Assembly (NCBI RefSeq): GCF_033807575.1
Contig: NC_084725.1
Span: forward strand, 12,187,001-12,251,000
Direction of reading: 5' to 3'
Length of the DNA: 64,000 nt
Source: Cydia pomonella
Lineage: Eukaryota > Arthropoda > Insecta > Lepidoptera > Tortricidae
Shown piece by piece: positions 11,488 to 21,939 of the stretch (position 1 is its first letter; the number at the start of each line of letters is the position of its first letter). A program made the translations under genes and the position numbers. Under the pieces are notes generated by a model, which was not told the origin of the DNA, searched no databases, and was given only the letters and a program-made list of their open reading frames with translations.

Positions 11488-11640
11488 GTACAAAGGCGAA
11501 CTTATCTCTTTGAGGGATCTCTTCTACCTTTGAGTAGATGAGAGGAGAAAGTGAAAAAAGGGTGACCAATACTTTTGTAGGTTAACTGGAAGAAATCCCT
11601 CATAAGGATAAGTTCGCCTTTGTACTACGCCATGATTTGT
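11488..11640. repeat. Two LINE 3' tails in inverted orientation
   Basis: Bases 11488-11531 read TACAAAGGCGAACTTATC plus a GGGATCTCTTC block. Bases 11579-11625 read GGTTAACTGGAAGAAATCCC through AAGTTCGCCTTTGTAC, which is the reverse complement. The same tail ends the LINE at 23640-23757. The pair probably arose from two insertions or a twin-primed event. Confidence 0.6.
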
Positions 11641-12146
11641 AATGTATTTTTTCAATACATTCCATATGTGACCGATACAAAGATTCACTGTGTGTACATT
11701 TTTATTTTATTTTAAATATTGTTACTTTTACAATTTTCTTTTATAAGTTTACAGCGTACGTCATGTTCAGGATTTATTCAAATAACTGTCATTTCATTAT
11801 TGTTTTTTGGATATATGCGAAAATGTTAATACGGGAAAACCGCATCACTACCGATTGCCGCCTCGTGCGTTATAAATTAATAAAATTTAATTTCCACGGC
11901 CGGACGGGCATCGGGGACTTTACCCCACGCATATATTCCGCTATACACCGATTTACCCTAAATGTGTTTGTAATGAAGAGGAATTGGATAAGTTTTAGAG
12001 ATAAGTAGAAATCGGTTTTAAACAAATGTTATGTACAAAACAAAAATTAACTAATTGAGGCTTGTAAAGTTTAAGTTGAAGTTGTGACTTCAATTGTCTG
12101 TAAATTTTGTTCTTTATTAGTGTTACCAGCTAAGGCCTGACTCGTA
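11641..12146. other. No recognised feature
   Basis: AT-rich. The frame at 11763-12008 has no recognisable domain. Confidence 0.4.
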
Positions 12147-12277
12147 CAGTCATGTGTGAAAATATCGATACGAAAAATGTGCCAAAAATTGTATACACCA
12201 CCTTAATATATGGTCAACAAAGTCGTGTATACATATTTTTGGCACTTTTTCTGTATGGATATTTTCAGACGTGACCG
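12147..12277. mobile_element. MITE with CAGTCA-type termini and TA duplication
   Basis: The ends start CAGTCATGTGTGAAAATATC and finish GATATTTTCAGACGTGACCG, imperfect inverted repeats flanked by TA at 12145-12146 and 12278-12279. The inner arms pair again (GCCAAAAATTGTATACAC with GTGTATACATATTTTTGGC). Confidence 0.8.
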
Positions 12278-12419
12278 TACCTATGAATTTTTCTGAATTT
12301 ATCGATATATCATTTGATATTTTTACCGGTTGCTTTAGGGGAAGGAAAACATCGGTCCACTATAACTTGTATTCATGGGCGTTTAGTAATTCAACATGTG
12401 TGTATTTTAAATAACTTTT

Positions 12420-12532
12420 AGGGCCTGTTTCACAATGTCCAAGTCTTGAATAAGATGCCTGCCACTTATCTGACGAATAAAGTCATCGTTGGCGTTTCAC
12501 AATCTTCAAATAAGCTTAACTGGTAGATAAAT
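12420..12532. mobile_element. Partial MITE starting TTA-GGGCCTGTTTCACAATG
   Basis: The left end TTAGGGCCTGTTTCACAATG is recognisable as a Harbinger-like lepidopteran MITE terminus, and CACTTATCTGAC and GTTTCACAATCTTC follow inside. The right terminus is not seen because the next repeat begins at 12535. Confidence 0.5.
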
Positions 12533-12534
12533 AC

Positions 12535-12744
12535 CTTTACAGTACATATGGTGCTACTTTACCGCACTAGTGCGAAAATTAGCATATTACGTTACTGTGT
12601 CGAACATTTAAAGGGCCATATGTACTGTAAAACGTTGTACGATACATGTGCGAATAGGTAATTCGCAACTCGTGTCGATTTAAAACACTCCCATCGGTCG
12701 TTTCGAATTTCCTATTTTTCGCACTTATATCGTAATGTACTATT
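12535..12744 (+). repeat. ACAGTACATATGG-family repeat, copy 1
   Basis: It starts CTTTACAGTACATATGGTGC and has an inner inverted copy GGCCATATGTACTGTAAAAC. TGCGAATAGGTAATTCGCAA follows and the end is CGTAATGTACTATT. The same order occurs reversed at 50381-50640 and 57401-57587. There is no ORF, and the transposon class is unknown. Confidence 0.75.
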
Positions 12745-13051
12745 ACCACTTAAGGTAGTTTTATCTGGTAGTTAATTTATTTGTTCATTTAAAAATTGAA
12801 AAAATAAATATTCGGTGAAGTTGAGGACGGGTGGCGAAGTTAGGGTATATTTGGTATTTGTATTTTTTTACTTGAAGATATTTATTGTAAATTCTATGGA
12901 CATCTATTTGTTTGTAAAATATTATTTTGATATTTTACTTGGGCGAAATTGGGCACCTACACCGAAAGGTTGGATACGGCAGATAGTTTTAGTTATTTTC
13001 AGTATACTATCATATTGATAACGGAGTTTGATGATGAGTTCTTTATAATGA
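12745..13051. other. No recognised feature
   Basis: AT-rich sequence. The overlapping small frames on both strands show no domain. Confidence 0.4.
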
Positions 13052-13311
13052 AAAACCGACCAAGTGCGAGTCGGACTCGCGCACGAAGGGTCTGTATCAT
13101 TACGCAAAAAAAGGCAAAACAATTTTTTTTGCAAGGGAGCCCCACTTAAATATTCATTTTATTCTGTATTTAGTATTTGTTGTTATAGCGGCATCAGAAA
13201 TACATCATCTGTGAAAATTTCAACTGTGTGGTGACAGACGGACAGACAGACAGACAGTAGGACGGAGAGCGGAGTCTTAGTAATAGGGTCCCCTTTGGGT
13301 AGGGAACCCTA
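13052..13311 (-). repeat. GGGTTCCG-family repeat, antisense copy
   Basis: It starts CCGACCAAGTGCGAGTCGGA and contains GTTGTTATAGCGGCATCAGA. A GACAGACGGACAGACAGACA run follows, and it ends GGGTAGGGAACCCTAAAAA. The middle differs from the 13617 copy and lacks the 5S-like segment. Confidence 0.75.
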
Positions 13312-13616
13312 AAAATCATCGTAACGCCGTGTGTTTAAGAAAATATCCCATTTTCCTTAAAAGCCTTCTGAATGATAATTATTCCGTTAACAGAATATTT
13401 TATTACGGGCTGACAATATCTTATTAAAATTCCGCGCAAAAATGATGCCGGCAATAAAAGAGAAAATTCTTTCTCGTTTCGCGGACGCCATTTTAGCTTT
13501 TTGTTTTTTAATGAGTCGTTAAAAATTTAATTACTTTGTGTTTACAAGGCTTTTGTAATAAAACACATAGTCTAATGGTTTTTCTTACCAAGTTAACAAA
13601 GTGAAAACGATTATTA
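13312..13616. other. No recognised feature
   Basis: AT-rich spacer between two members of the GGGTTCCG family. Confidence 0.4.
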
Positions 13617-13900
13617 CCCCCTTTTTAGGGTTCCGTACCCAAAGGTTCAAATGGGACCCTATTACTGAGACTCCGCTGTCCGTCCGTCTGTCACCAGGCT
13701 GTATCTTATGAACCGTGTTAGTTAGCCAGTTGAAATTTCTACAGATTATGTATGTCTGTTGCCGCTATAACAACAAATATTAAAAGCAGAATAAAATAAA
13801 TATTTATTTCCAATATCGAGGTTCTCATCGAATCACCGAAGTTAAGCAACGTCGGGCGGGGTCAGTACTTGGATGGGTTACCGTTTTTATAGATGATGGT
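13617..13900 (+). repeat. GGGTTCCG-family repeat carrying a 5S-rRNA-derived segment
   Basis: It begins CTTTTTAGGGTTCCGTACCC and shares CTGTCCGTCCGTCTGTCACC and GCCGCTATAACAACAAATAT with its relatives. It then contains a 66-base 5S-like segment (separate entry). The normal 3' end is cut off after GATGGTACGGAAC, where another repeat begins. Confidence 0.8.
13818..13883 (+). repeat. 5S rRNA-derived segment (not a functional 5S gene)
   Basis: The segment matches the central part of animal 5S rRNA as remembered: TCACCGAAGTTAAGCAACGT, then CGGG, then GTCAGTACTTGGATGGGT. This span covers the 5S internal Pol III promoter (A box and C box). Both ends of a 5S gene are missing. A T run follows at 13884, which could act as a Pol III terminator. 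SINE3-type elements are the known precedent for 5S-derived promoters. Confidence 0.85.
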
Positions 13901-13904
13901 ACGG

Positions 13905-14172
13905 AACGGTATCGAGACTTGCGAGGCTTCGTGCAAATGGACTTTGGACCCGGGTATGTCCTTAAAATACGTCCAAAAGATAGGCACTGTGAATGTCATC
14001 TCGCTTTGTGTTGTAGGGCACAGCACAGTGGATGTCAGATCTAGAGCAGTGCCCAACTGGGGAAGTAGCTCCACCTTACAGAAAACCGCAGCCAAATAAC
14101 ACTAGACCCTACTCATAGTGTTGTATTCCTGCCGGTGAGTAAGGTTGCCAGAGCTCAACGAGGGTGCGGAGT
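13905..14172 (+). repeat. LINE 3'-region-like dispersed repeat, truncated
   Basis: It contains CGAGACTTGCGAGGCTTCGT, CACAGTGGATGTCAGATC, AACTGGGGAAGTAGCTCCAC and CGGTGAGTAAGGTTGCCAGA, a block I recognise from lepidopteran genomes. It breaks off after CTCAACGAGGGTGCGG, before the usual end. Confidence 0.65.
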
Positions 14173-14177
14173 GTTAT

Positions 14178-15252
14178 GGGACCTAGTATGGAAGGTAGAG
14201 GCAAGGAACAGAATTTCCTTAGGCAGAACAGTTGCAAAAGTGTCCAGCTGTCAGCTATAAATAATAGTTCCAAATCTCTCCAGAGTAGCGCTAGAGTAGC
14301 TAAGAACCTAGGCGTTATTGACGGAGTGCGCTGTCTATGATAAGATTTTTTTCTCAAGTATTTATTTTATTTATTTATTTTTCAAATATTTACACGGCAT
14401 TACAGCATATGCCAATACACCGAATAATTATTCTATATTTATTCGAATAATTATTATATTATAAAAATAAGTATTCTAGGTATTGTAGCGCCACCTATTT
14501 ATGGTTTTGTGTCGGACACTTTTTAGGGTTCCGTAGCGGAACACGGAACCTTTATAGATTCGTCATGTCCGTCTGTCTGTCCGGTTATGTCACAGCCACT
14601 TTTTTCCGAAACTATACGAGCTATACTGTTCAAACTTGGTAAGTAGATGTATTATTGAATAAAATATATGATATACATTACCATGCAAACTTCCACCGAA
14701 AATTGGTTTGAACGAGATCTAGTAAGTAGTTTTTTTTTTTAATACGTCATAAAATTAAAAAAAAAAACATCAAACCCATAGGTACGTGTGGGGTATCTAT
14801 GGATAGGTCTTCAAAAATGATATTTTGGTTTCATATCATTTTTTTCTAAACTGAATAGTTTGCGCGAGAGACACTTCCAAAGTGAAAAAATGTGTATGTC
14901 CCCCCCTGTAACTTCTAAAATAAGGTTTAAGGTTTAAGATCATTTAATCTCATTAAGAATTTTTACACTTCACTTGCACGAGATAAAACATTAATAATGA
15001 AAAGATTATAATAATATGGTTATGAGCGCACAGGCACTAAATAACAGAATGAAAAATCTAAAATAATATATGATATACATTACCATGCAAACTTCCACCG
15101 AAAATTGGTTTGAACGAGATCTAGTAAGTAGTTTTTTTTAAATAGGTCATCAATGGTACGGAACCCTTCATGGGCGAGTCCGACTCGCACTTGGCCGCTT
15201 TATTGGTATATGGAGATTCTGTTCCTTGCCTCTACCTTCCATAGGACCTAGT
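14178..15252. mobile_element. TIR element (GGAAGGTAGAGGCAAGG ends) with two nested insertions
   Basis: Left end TATGGAAGGTAGAGGCAAGG (14187) and right end CCTTGCCTCTACCTTCCATA (about 15224-15243) are inverted repeats. The body CAGCTGTCAGCTATAAATAA through TAGGCGTTATTGACGGAGTG matches 32764-33045 nearly base for base. Compared with that copy, this one has an AT-rich insertion at about 14355-14480 and a repeat insertion at 14518-15200. Confidence 0.78.
14518..15200 (+). repeat. Second GGGTTCCGTAG-type repeat, inserted and internally duplicated
   Basis: It starts AGGGTTCCGTAGCGGAACAC, contains TGTCACAGCCACTTTTTTCC and TTTGCGCGAGAGACACTTCC, and ends CGAGTCCGACTCGCACTTGG plus CCGCTTT. A block of about 75 bases (TATATGATATACATTACCAT through GATCTAGTAAGTAG) occurs twice, at 14663-14738 and 15066-15138. 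An antisense LINE-tail-like piece lies near 14930-14990. Confidence 0.75.
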
Positions 15253-15941
15253 CTAGACGTCCTTATTGGCAGATAATATAGATATCAATGTGACGAGAAA
15301 CACTTTGAAAAGACTAGTTTTTACAAAAAAAAGTACCATATCAAAAGTACTTATTATGTATTAAAAAATACAAAACGGTAAAAAAAGAAAACACAAAAAA
15401 CTTTTTTTATTGGCTGGATTAACTAAAATGTGTATTTTTTTCCTTATGACCTCAGGCATACGTGGTTATTTTTTCCGTTTTCTCGGGGGCACCTTGTATA
15501 TAAATGTATATAAAAAAAAAATTACATGAAAATAAAATCAGAATTCCTATTACACATAAATAGGCATTTTTCCGGCCTACTTTGGACTCAACATTTTCAT
15601 CGTTACATTTAACGCAACAATTTACCAACTGAGCACACAGATCACTTTCCCATAAGACGGAGCATGTATGTTTATAAAGATCCATTACACACAAAATAAT
15701 GTATGCGACCTGTTCATTTCAGTTCTGTCCACGTATTTACTAAATATTGGTAGACCTCAAATACAGTTGTAGTAGAAATTAAACAACGCAAGTATGAAAT
15801 TATTAATAATAATGACAGTATCTATAAAGAATTAGCCAATCGTCATATGGCAATGGCTTGTAGCGTGATTTCTCGTAATCCTACCGACTGGAACTGATTT
15901 GGAGCCCGTTTTATTTTTGTAAATACGTATTATTTTGCCGA
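15253..15941. other. No recognised feature
   Basis: AT-rich. The frame on the minus strand at 15452-15694 has no recognisable domain. Confidence 0.4.
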
Positions 15942-16092
15942 GTCATGGGTGTTTTCTATGTATTTAAGTATTTATAAATATGTACATATTATATATATCG
16001 TTGTCTAAGTACCTTCAACACAAGCCTTATTGAGCTTACTGTGGGACTTAGTCAATTTGTGTAATAATGTCCTATAAATATTTATTAGTTTT
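15942..16092 (+). mobile_element. SINE-A copy 3 (head missing)
   Basis: It starts inside the body at AGTCATGGGTGTTTTCTATG and runs through TGTGGGACTTAGTCAATTTG to CCTATAAATATTTATT. The 5' truncation removes the Pol III promoter. Confidence 0.85.
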
Positions 16093-16194
16093 TTTATTTT
16101 TATTATTTGCTTAATATTAGCTTGCTTTCACAGAATTTATATTATTGTTAAAATAATGGTCTTCAATTTGATACCATATAAAGTGTAATACTGC

Positions 16195-16390
16195 CTACAA
16201 ATATTGTAAACTGAAGGCGAAAATAACTCTGTACGCTGAAACCGCTAAACAGTGTAGTCGAAATTTGGTACGGAGATAGTTTGGCCACATGACCACATTT
16301 GAGGGCCACATATGAGTGTTTATCATCATCCTATACTGATGAAGTCGCAGGCAGAGGATAATGAGAAAATCAATTAAAAGTGTTGTGATC
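16195..16390 (+). repeat. Remnant of the ACCGCT...AAGTCGC repeat family
   Basis: CTGAAACCGCTAAAC, GTCGAAATTTGGTACGGAG, ATCATCATCCTA and GAAGTCGCAGGCAG appear in the order expected of a common lepidopteran repeat also seen at 62345-62490. It is strongly diverged. Confidence 0.45.
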
Positions 16391-17063
16391 TCGCTGTTCA
16401 TTATAAACGCTTCGAAACGAGTCTACGAGTGGTAGTCCCTAACCGAGACCCGGTTCAGTGAGTCCGGGCCCATATTTTAAACGTTCTCCCCTCGGAACAA
16501 TCAATCAAGCCGTTTTCGATTATTTTACTCGGTTATTAATGTTTTGAGGAAAAGACTACGAAAATGGGGATATCTTTGAAATATGGAACAAAACAATATT
16601 CAGTTCCGGTGACTCGAGAATTTCATGGTGTTGATATTTAATTATGTAATTTTAACGCGGCGTATGATTGGAATATATTATTTTTCTCAAACTTGTAATG
16701 AAATGTTGACATGACTTCGAATTAGGTCCGGAAATACTACATATCAGGTGCGATGAGTGAAGATGATATGTAAAGGAATTTCATACCGCCTTACACACCT
16801 AGGCCTGTAAGGCAACCTTCTTTTGTTTTTAAACGTCAAATTATGGCACGTCTTGGCATTCAACCATAAAAAACCTTTAAGCAAAATTCTGCCGTAATGG
16901 TTTTTTTGTCTATTTTGATTTTTTTTTTCCTTTTTGTGTTTGTTAAATATTATTGAATATCCTATCACATTAGGACATGAAACAATCATCATCATCATTG
17001 TCCTATTTTTTATTATTATTTCATTGCAAGTTTGAGAAAAGCACTATACAAATCTCGGCGAGA
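16391..17063. other. No recognised feature
   Basis: AT-rich, with a GC-richer patch near 16440-16500. No coding domain was seen. Confidence 0.4.
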
Positions 17064-17180
17064 AACGGGGATGCCGGCCACGTATCCCTATGCGACCTCG
17101 CTACGCTCGGCCGTCTATATCTACTTGGCCTGCAACCCTTCGTTTCCCGTCCTCTATAGTAATGTACTATTGTTAAAATG
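17064..17180 (-). repeat. ACAATAGTACATTACT repeat family, copy 1
   Basis: On the minus strand it reads ACAATAGTACATTACTATAG, then GACGGGAAACGAAGGGTTGC and GACGGCCGAGCGTAGCGAGG. It resembles 57217-57365 in the opposite orientation. Confidence 0.6.
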
Positions 17181-17346
17181 TATACTGTAATTGAGGCAAA
17201 TGGATTAATAATGACCGAAATTAATTGAGAATGCCATTTATCATTTTTTCGCCAATAATTTGTTACCTTTATTTGCCGCGGTCGACTCCCGACCAATTTA
17301 TATTTTTACCTGTTTGTACTTCGAATATTAAATTTAGGTTCTGTGT

Positions 17347-17430
17347 ACAGTCACACTAGGTAGTAATATATTGGCAATAAGGTTGTGTATACATATTTTT
17401 GGCAATTTGTCCGTATCGATATTTTTTATC
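17347..17430. mobile_element. Decayed CAGTCA-type MITE
   Basis: TA followed by CAGTCACACTAGG forms the left end. The inner arm GTGTATACATATTTTTGGCA and CGTATCGATATTTT match the 12147-12277 element. The right terminus has decayed. Confidence 0.55.
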
Positions 17431-18704
17431 CACGCACGAAATAAAGTACTACAAAGAATTTTATTAAAAATCGTAGGCCGTAATAATTTTTGACATAATT
17501 TCTGTTTTGTAAATCAAAAAAAATAGGTCGCGAAGTGCGTGGGTTATGGTCAATTAAAATTAAATAGTAAAAAAAAATTGCAGTCTCTATAAAAGGACTG
17601 CAATGTTGTATACAAGTTCCATTAATGTAAGGCATATGTCCTGTCAACAGCCAAACAGATGATCAGTACTTATTATATTAATGTCGGTACCAATTGAAGT
17701 ATAATGTAGTACATACTAGAGAATAACATATTTCAGACTCCCAAGGTCGTCCATTTAAACCAATCCTCAGCCAATAAGTAGCTACTTCCGAGCCTCGACA
17801 ATAATGTACTATTTATGTATACAAATATATACAAATATTGATTGTATTGAAGGAATGTCACTAATTGCTTGTTATCCGGAGCCTTCTTTGAGGATTAGCT
17901 TCCTAAGCCCCTTATGCCAAGGAACATGAAAGATTCAACGAATACTTGTACAGTTATCTCTGTATCTTACTGTGCGTACACTCAAGACCAACGATAGCGG
18001 GTAACGTTGAATGTACACTTCCATATAAGTGATCCATTACAATTCATTCGGGTGTACTTTTCTATAATATATTTACTTACAACTACAGTTAGCAAACCGA
18101 AAAATAAACAGGCTTAGTACTCCTGGATACATATTTGTATTTGATTGGTTGATTGATTATCTAGAAGCTCAAGTTCTGGTGAATTTGACTCTTCTATTCA
18201 CAAACTCAGTCGTTTGTTCCCTTTCGAATCTTTTATTTACATCATTTCATCACAAAATAGCCGGTTTTCAACATTGTTTTTGCAGAAAGAATCATATTTG
18301 TACCTTTTCAAAATTATTCCATATGCCAACGTTTGCTGTGCAAATATTTCATTCGGCAGCCCATGACGTGTGCCTCTTTGACGTTATTTTGCGAGCCATT
18401 TGGTTGTGATGTAGGCAGAGTTAGGGGTTTAAGGGGTAGGATCAAGCGTTATAGGTGTCATAATTATTCTTATTAAAATTAGCATGTTCTTAATATATAA
18501 AACATACACAGATATATAGATATAAATTAGATGCACAAATAAATATACATATTATACAAAAGCAAGCAGCCATCCATACAACTACTATTCTATCTAAAGT
18601 ACTGGGAAACACCATATATATTGGGGAAGCCGATGCTCCTCTTCCCTGAGTGTCTCAGGGCGGGACATCAACTAGATACCGACTTTTAAAGTCGCGAAAA
18701 GAGA
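17431..18704. other. No recognised feature
   Basis: AT-rich sequence. The frame at 18149-18409 (86 codons) shows no domain and is probably chance. Confidence 0.4.
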
Positions 18705-18850
18705 ATAAATACATAAATATTGGACATTCTTACACAAATTGACTAGCCCCACAGTAAGTTCAAGAGGGCTTGTGTTGTGGGTACTCAGACAACGATAAAT
18801 ATAATACTTAAATACAAAGAAAACACAACAAATATCCGTTCTCATCACAC
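18705..18850 (-). mobile_element. SINE-A copy 4 (3' part)
   Basis: The antisense body CACAAATTGACTAGCCCCAC through GTACTCAGACAACGATAAAT remains. The tRNA-like head is absent. Confidence 0.78.
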
Positions 18851-18886
18851 TATATGTTTATATTTAGTCATATATGTATAAGGGGT

Positions 18887-18935
18887 CTAACCATTTTACT
18901 AACACAACTGTAGGTGTGTTAATAAAATGGTTTAG
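18887..18935. repeat. Short hairpin, about 20-bp arms
   Basis: CTAACCATTTTACTAACACA pairs with TGTGTTAATAAAATGGTTTAG around a short loop. It may be a very small foldback element remnant. Confidence 0.55.
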
Positions 18936-20050
18936 TTAATAAAGCGCAGCGGACTCATTTATGACTTAGTTTAACTCGCAAGAGTAAACTACGTACTTGT
19001 ATTTCCACCAAGAAAGAGTCGAGCGGCAATGACAAAGCGAGCAAAAAGAGTTGAAATGAACTCGCTCAGTTCATGAGAGCGGAGCGGTGTCATATTGGCT
19101 CGCGTAGCGGATTTTATTTGCGAAGACCCGTGCACACGACGGGCAAGAAAGCACACCATTCACGTAATTAAATACACGTAATAGCCGCTGGTTCCGTCCT
19201 TCAGCTCATTCCGTCTGATATAGAGTTCCACAAGTCGACGGGATTCAAAATCATTTGTTTTCTTAGCGACGAAAGAACGACCGGGCGGTCGGCGGCCTGC
19301 TTCCCACAGAAAGGGGTCAATACAACTTAGAGTAGTAGGTAGTAATAGTAACCTTTTCAACTCCCTAATACTACTATTAACAAAAATTACTATGCTAATC
19401 CAAGGCATTTATACTCAATTTACAAATTTTGAACCATCTCCCGTTAGATAAGGGGTGATTGAATTAAAACGTGTATCAATATTACAACTACATTTTTGCG
19501 TGATCTCGCGGGTTTAAAAAAATGATTTTGCATTTTTTCCCGACTAAATTACTTAAGACAACGAATCTTTATTATACGCTTATCTCCTTTCCCTCACCGC
19601 CGCGCAGCCTAAACCTCCGTAATCAATTTCACAGAATTCCCGAGATGAAAAAAAAAAAAACGTTTTTAATGCCGAAAAAGGCCATTAAATATTTAATCGG
19701 CTATTCCGTAATATCGCTCAGGAGCTGACGTTGCTCGTAAAACGAAATTAGTATACGCTACAGACTTACAGGGCCTAAATATAGACTAAGAGCTGGCCCC
19801 GGAAAATGGAACGATAATGAAAGCAACAGAATTACCGTAAAATGTGCTTTTTTGCTTGAAACTACGAAATTTAATTAAAATTTTAAAATTGTTATTTTGT
19901 GGTTGGTATATATGCCGATTTAAAGTAGACCAACACTATTATCATGTTGCAATACTAAATAAACGTAATATCCATCGACTTAAAAAATAATGTGGTTTGG
20001 TTTTTTGATGTGTACGGCTAATGAAACCTAAATGTGACATTCTAGTATTT
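18936..20050. other. No recognised feature
   Basis: A slightly GC-richer patch (about 19000-19330) has a frame on the minus strand without a recognisable domain. The rest is AT-rich. Confidence 0.4.
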
Positions 20051-20194
20051 TATGCAACCGTTGTATAAGGATTTTAAAAAAGGCGAGTGGCGTGGCGTGG
20101 GTTACAATATGAGCCGGAGCCCCGCAGCCGTAGGCGAAAATTGTTAAGCAATACAACACGACCATTTTTGACCTACCTATACAACGTTGCATCC
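20051..20194. mobile_element. MITE with TGCAACGTTGTATA-type ends
   Basis: ATGCAACCGTTGTATAAGG at the left and CCTATACAACGTTGCAT at the right are imperfect inverted repeats around a body with GGCGAGTGGCGTGGCGTGG. The target duplication is unclear. Confidence 0.6.
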
Positions 20195-20773
20195 AATGTA
20201 TTTTCTACGATTACTGATTAGCGCGGGAAACGTCAAAATAAAAAAAAAAAACATTATCTATACTGAACTTTGATTTTTATTGACGTTTACTAAACTGTGA
20301 TGACATTAAGTTTTTGTAAGTTGGCAGCAATTCACTTAGTTTGAAAACTGTATTATTATTTTATTTTCATAGGTTGGTAGCCACCATTCGCAGTATCGTT
20401 TTAGCGATATTAAAGCACATTGCACTGTTATGAGGAATAGACAATTTACGCTTTTCTTTATACCTATTGTTATGTTTTTATATTAGTGTTCATGAATGTA
20501 TAAATAACAGTAGAGTAGTAGAAGAAATAAATAAATGTATACTCTCATTTCCGTTAATATCAGGAAAGGTCATTAAGCGTGATCTTATTTATTCATAAAG
20601 ACCCTCAAGGGTGTCATTAGGCAGTCTTAGCCAATACCTTCAGTAATTACGAATCGATGATCGAATATTGATGGCGCCTGACGTATAATCTAACAGTAAA
20701 TGGTGTTTTGTTGTCTTTACTTGTATCACATGACAATATAAGTAATTGTAGAAATTATGGAACGTAATTGTGG
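20195..20773. other. No recognised feature
   Basis: AT-rich sequence with no motif of note. Confidence 0.4.
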
Positions 20774-20868
20774 AACGGCCTCCTAGCCTAGTCCGTAGTG
20801 ACCCTGCCTACAAAGCCGGAGGTTCCGGGTTCGAATCCCGGTAAGGCCATTTATTTGTGTGTTCATTA
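20774..20868 (+). mobile_element. SINE-A copy 5 (head only)
   Basis: The A-box region CCTAGCCTAGTCCGTAGTG and the B box GGGTTCGAATCCCGG are intact, and the element stops shortly after CCATTTATTTGTGTG. The fold resembles a tRNA, but the sequence is that of the SINE head. Confidence 0.78.
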
Positions 20869-21083
20869 TAAATATTAATCTCGCCTCGAGTGGATCGGAT
20901 GTGAAAAAAGTAAACTTCAGGAGAGCCAAAACAAAATTTACACTTTTTTTGTTATTTTAAAAGTCAAATATATATGAAATTATGATGTTTACTTAATACT
21001 TGCACAGGCTGGGCTATCAAAATCGCTGCCAACTTAGCTTGGTCTGACTCTGTCAGAAATTAAGCATTTGAAAGTAACATACA

Positions 21084-21231
21084 GGCCAATTCGAACGTCA
21101 GATTCAAATTGGCATCTACTTGTCTTTTTTGCTCGTATTTGTCATTACATGTATTGGCTAGAGCGAGCCGCACGATAACGAAATGACATCATTGAGATAT
21201 CATTCTGACGTCAATGTACGTCCGAATTGGC
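21084..21231. mobile_element. MITE with GGCCAATTCGAACGT ends, copy 1
   Basis: GGCCAATTCGAACGTCA at the left and TGACGTCAATGTACGTCC plus GAATTGGC at the right are inverted. It is related by its ends to 27696-27879. Confidence 0.65.
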
Positions 21232-21460
21232 ATTCTTATTTATTTATTTAACAAGTCGGCAAAGTGTATAAATGGTAGTTAGTAAAAAAGTGCAAAAAAT
21301 AGGTTCATAACTACACAACACACACTTAGTACATATGTATTGTATAAAACCAACAATTTCTTCGCTGTTACTTATTTGCCTCAGTTGCGTGTGTGACATA
21401 AGTTGTTGGTGTTCGTCACGAAGGTCTGGCGTGTTTCTAGGTTTTTGCTCTGTGACCTGG

Positions 21461-21500
21461 GCGCAGCATTTGAAATAACACCGTATTTCAAATGCTGCGC
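21461..21500. repeat. Perfect 17-bp hairpin
   Basis: GCGCAGCATTTGAAATA and TATTTCAAATGCTGCGC are exact reverse complements separated by six bases. It is too short for a typical microRNA precursor and may be a foldback relic. Confidence 0.85.
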
Positions 21501-21549
21501 GAAAGCGTATGGTTGGTTGCTCAAAGAACCGCTTATCGGCGATTTATTT

Positions 21550-21817
21550 ATAAATAAATAAATAAATATTATAGGACATTAGTACACAAATTGACTAAGT
21601 CCCACAGTAAGCTCAATAAGGCTTGTGTTGAGGGTACTTAGACAACGATATATATAATATATAAATATTTATAAATACTTAAATACATAGAAAACACCCA
21701 TGACTCAGGAACAAATATCCATGCTCATCACACGAATAAATGCCCTTACCAGGATTTGAACCCGGGACCATCGGCTTCGTAGGCAGGGTCACTACCCACT
21801 AGGCCAAACTGGTCGTC
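21550..21817 (-). mobile_element. SINE-A copy 6 (near full length)
   Basis: All parts are present in antisense: a TTTATT tail, CTAAGTCCCACAGTAAGC, the body, and the head ending GGCCAAACTGGTCGTC. It is nearly identical to copies 1 and 11 over most of its length, which suggests recent activity of this subfamily. Confidence 0.9.
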
Positions 21818-21939
21818 AAATTATTTAGAAACGTATAATCCTTTTTTTAAATCACACGCCTTTAAAAGCGTTTTTGAGCTTTGAACGAAAAAAGTATTAT
21901 GTTAAAAATTACATTCTTTATACAAGCGTTTATTCCTGA

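Noticed and set aside
13818..13883. 5S rRNA gene
   Set aside because: Only the central 66 bases match and both ends are missing, so it is a derived segment inside a repeat.
20774..20868. tRNA gene candidate (A and B boxes intact)
   Set aside because: The sequence is the head of SINE-A, shared with a dozen copies. The acceptor stem does not close and SINE-specific sequence follows.
21461..21500. microRNA precursor
   Set aside because: The stem is only 17 bp with a six-base loop, which is shorter than a typical precursor.
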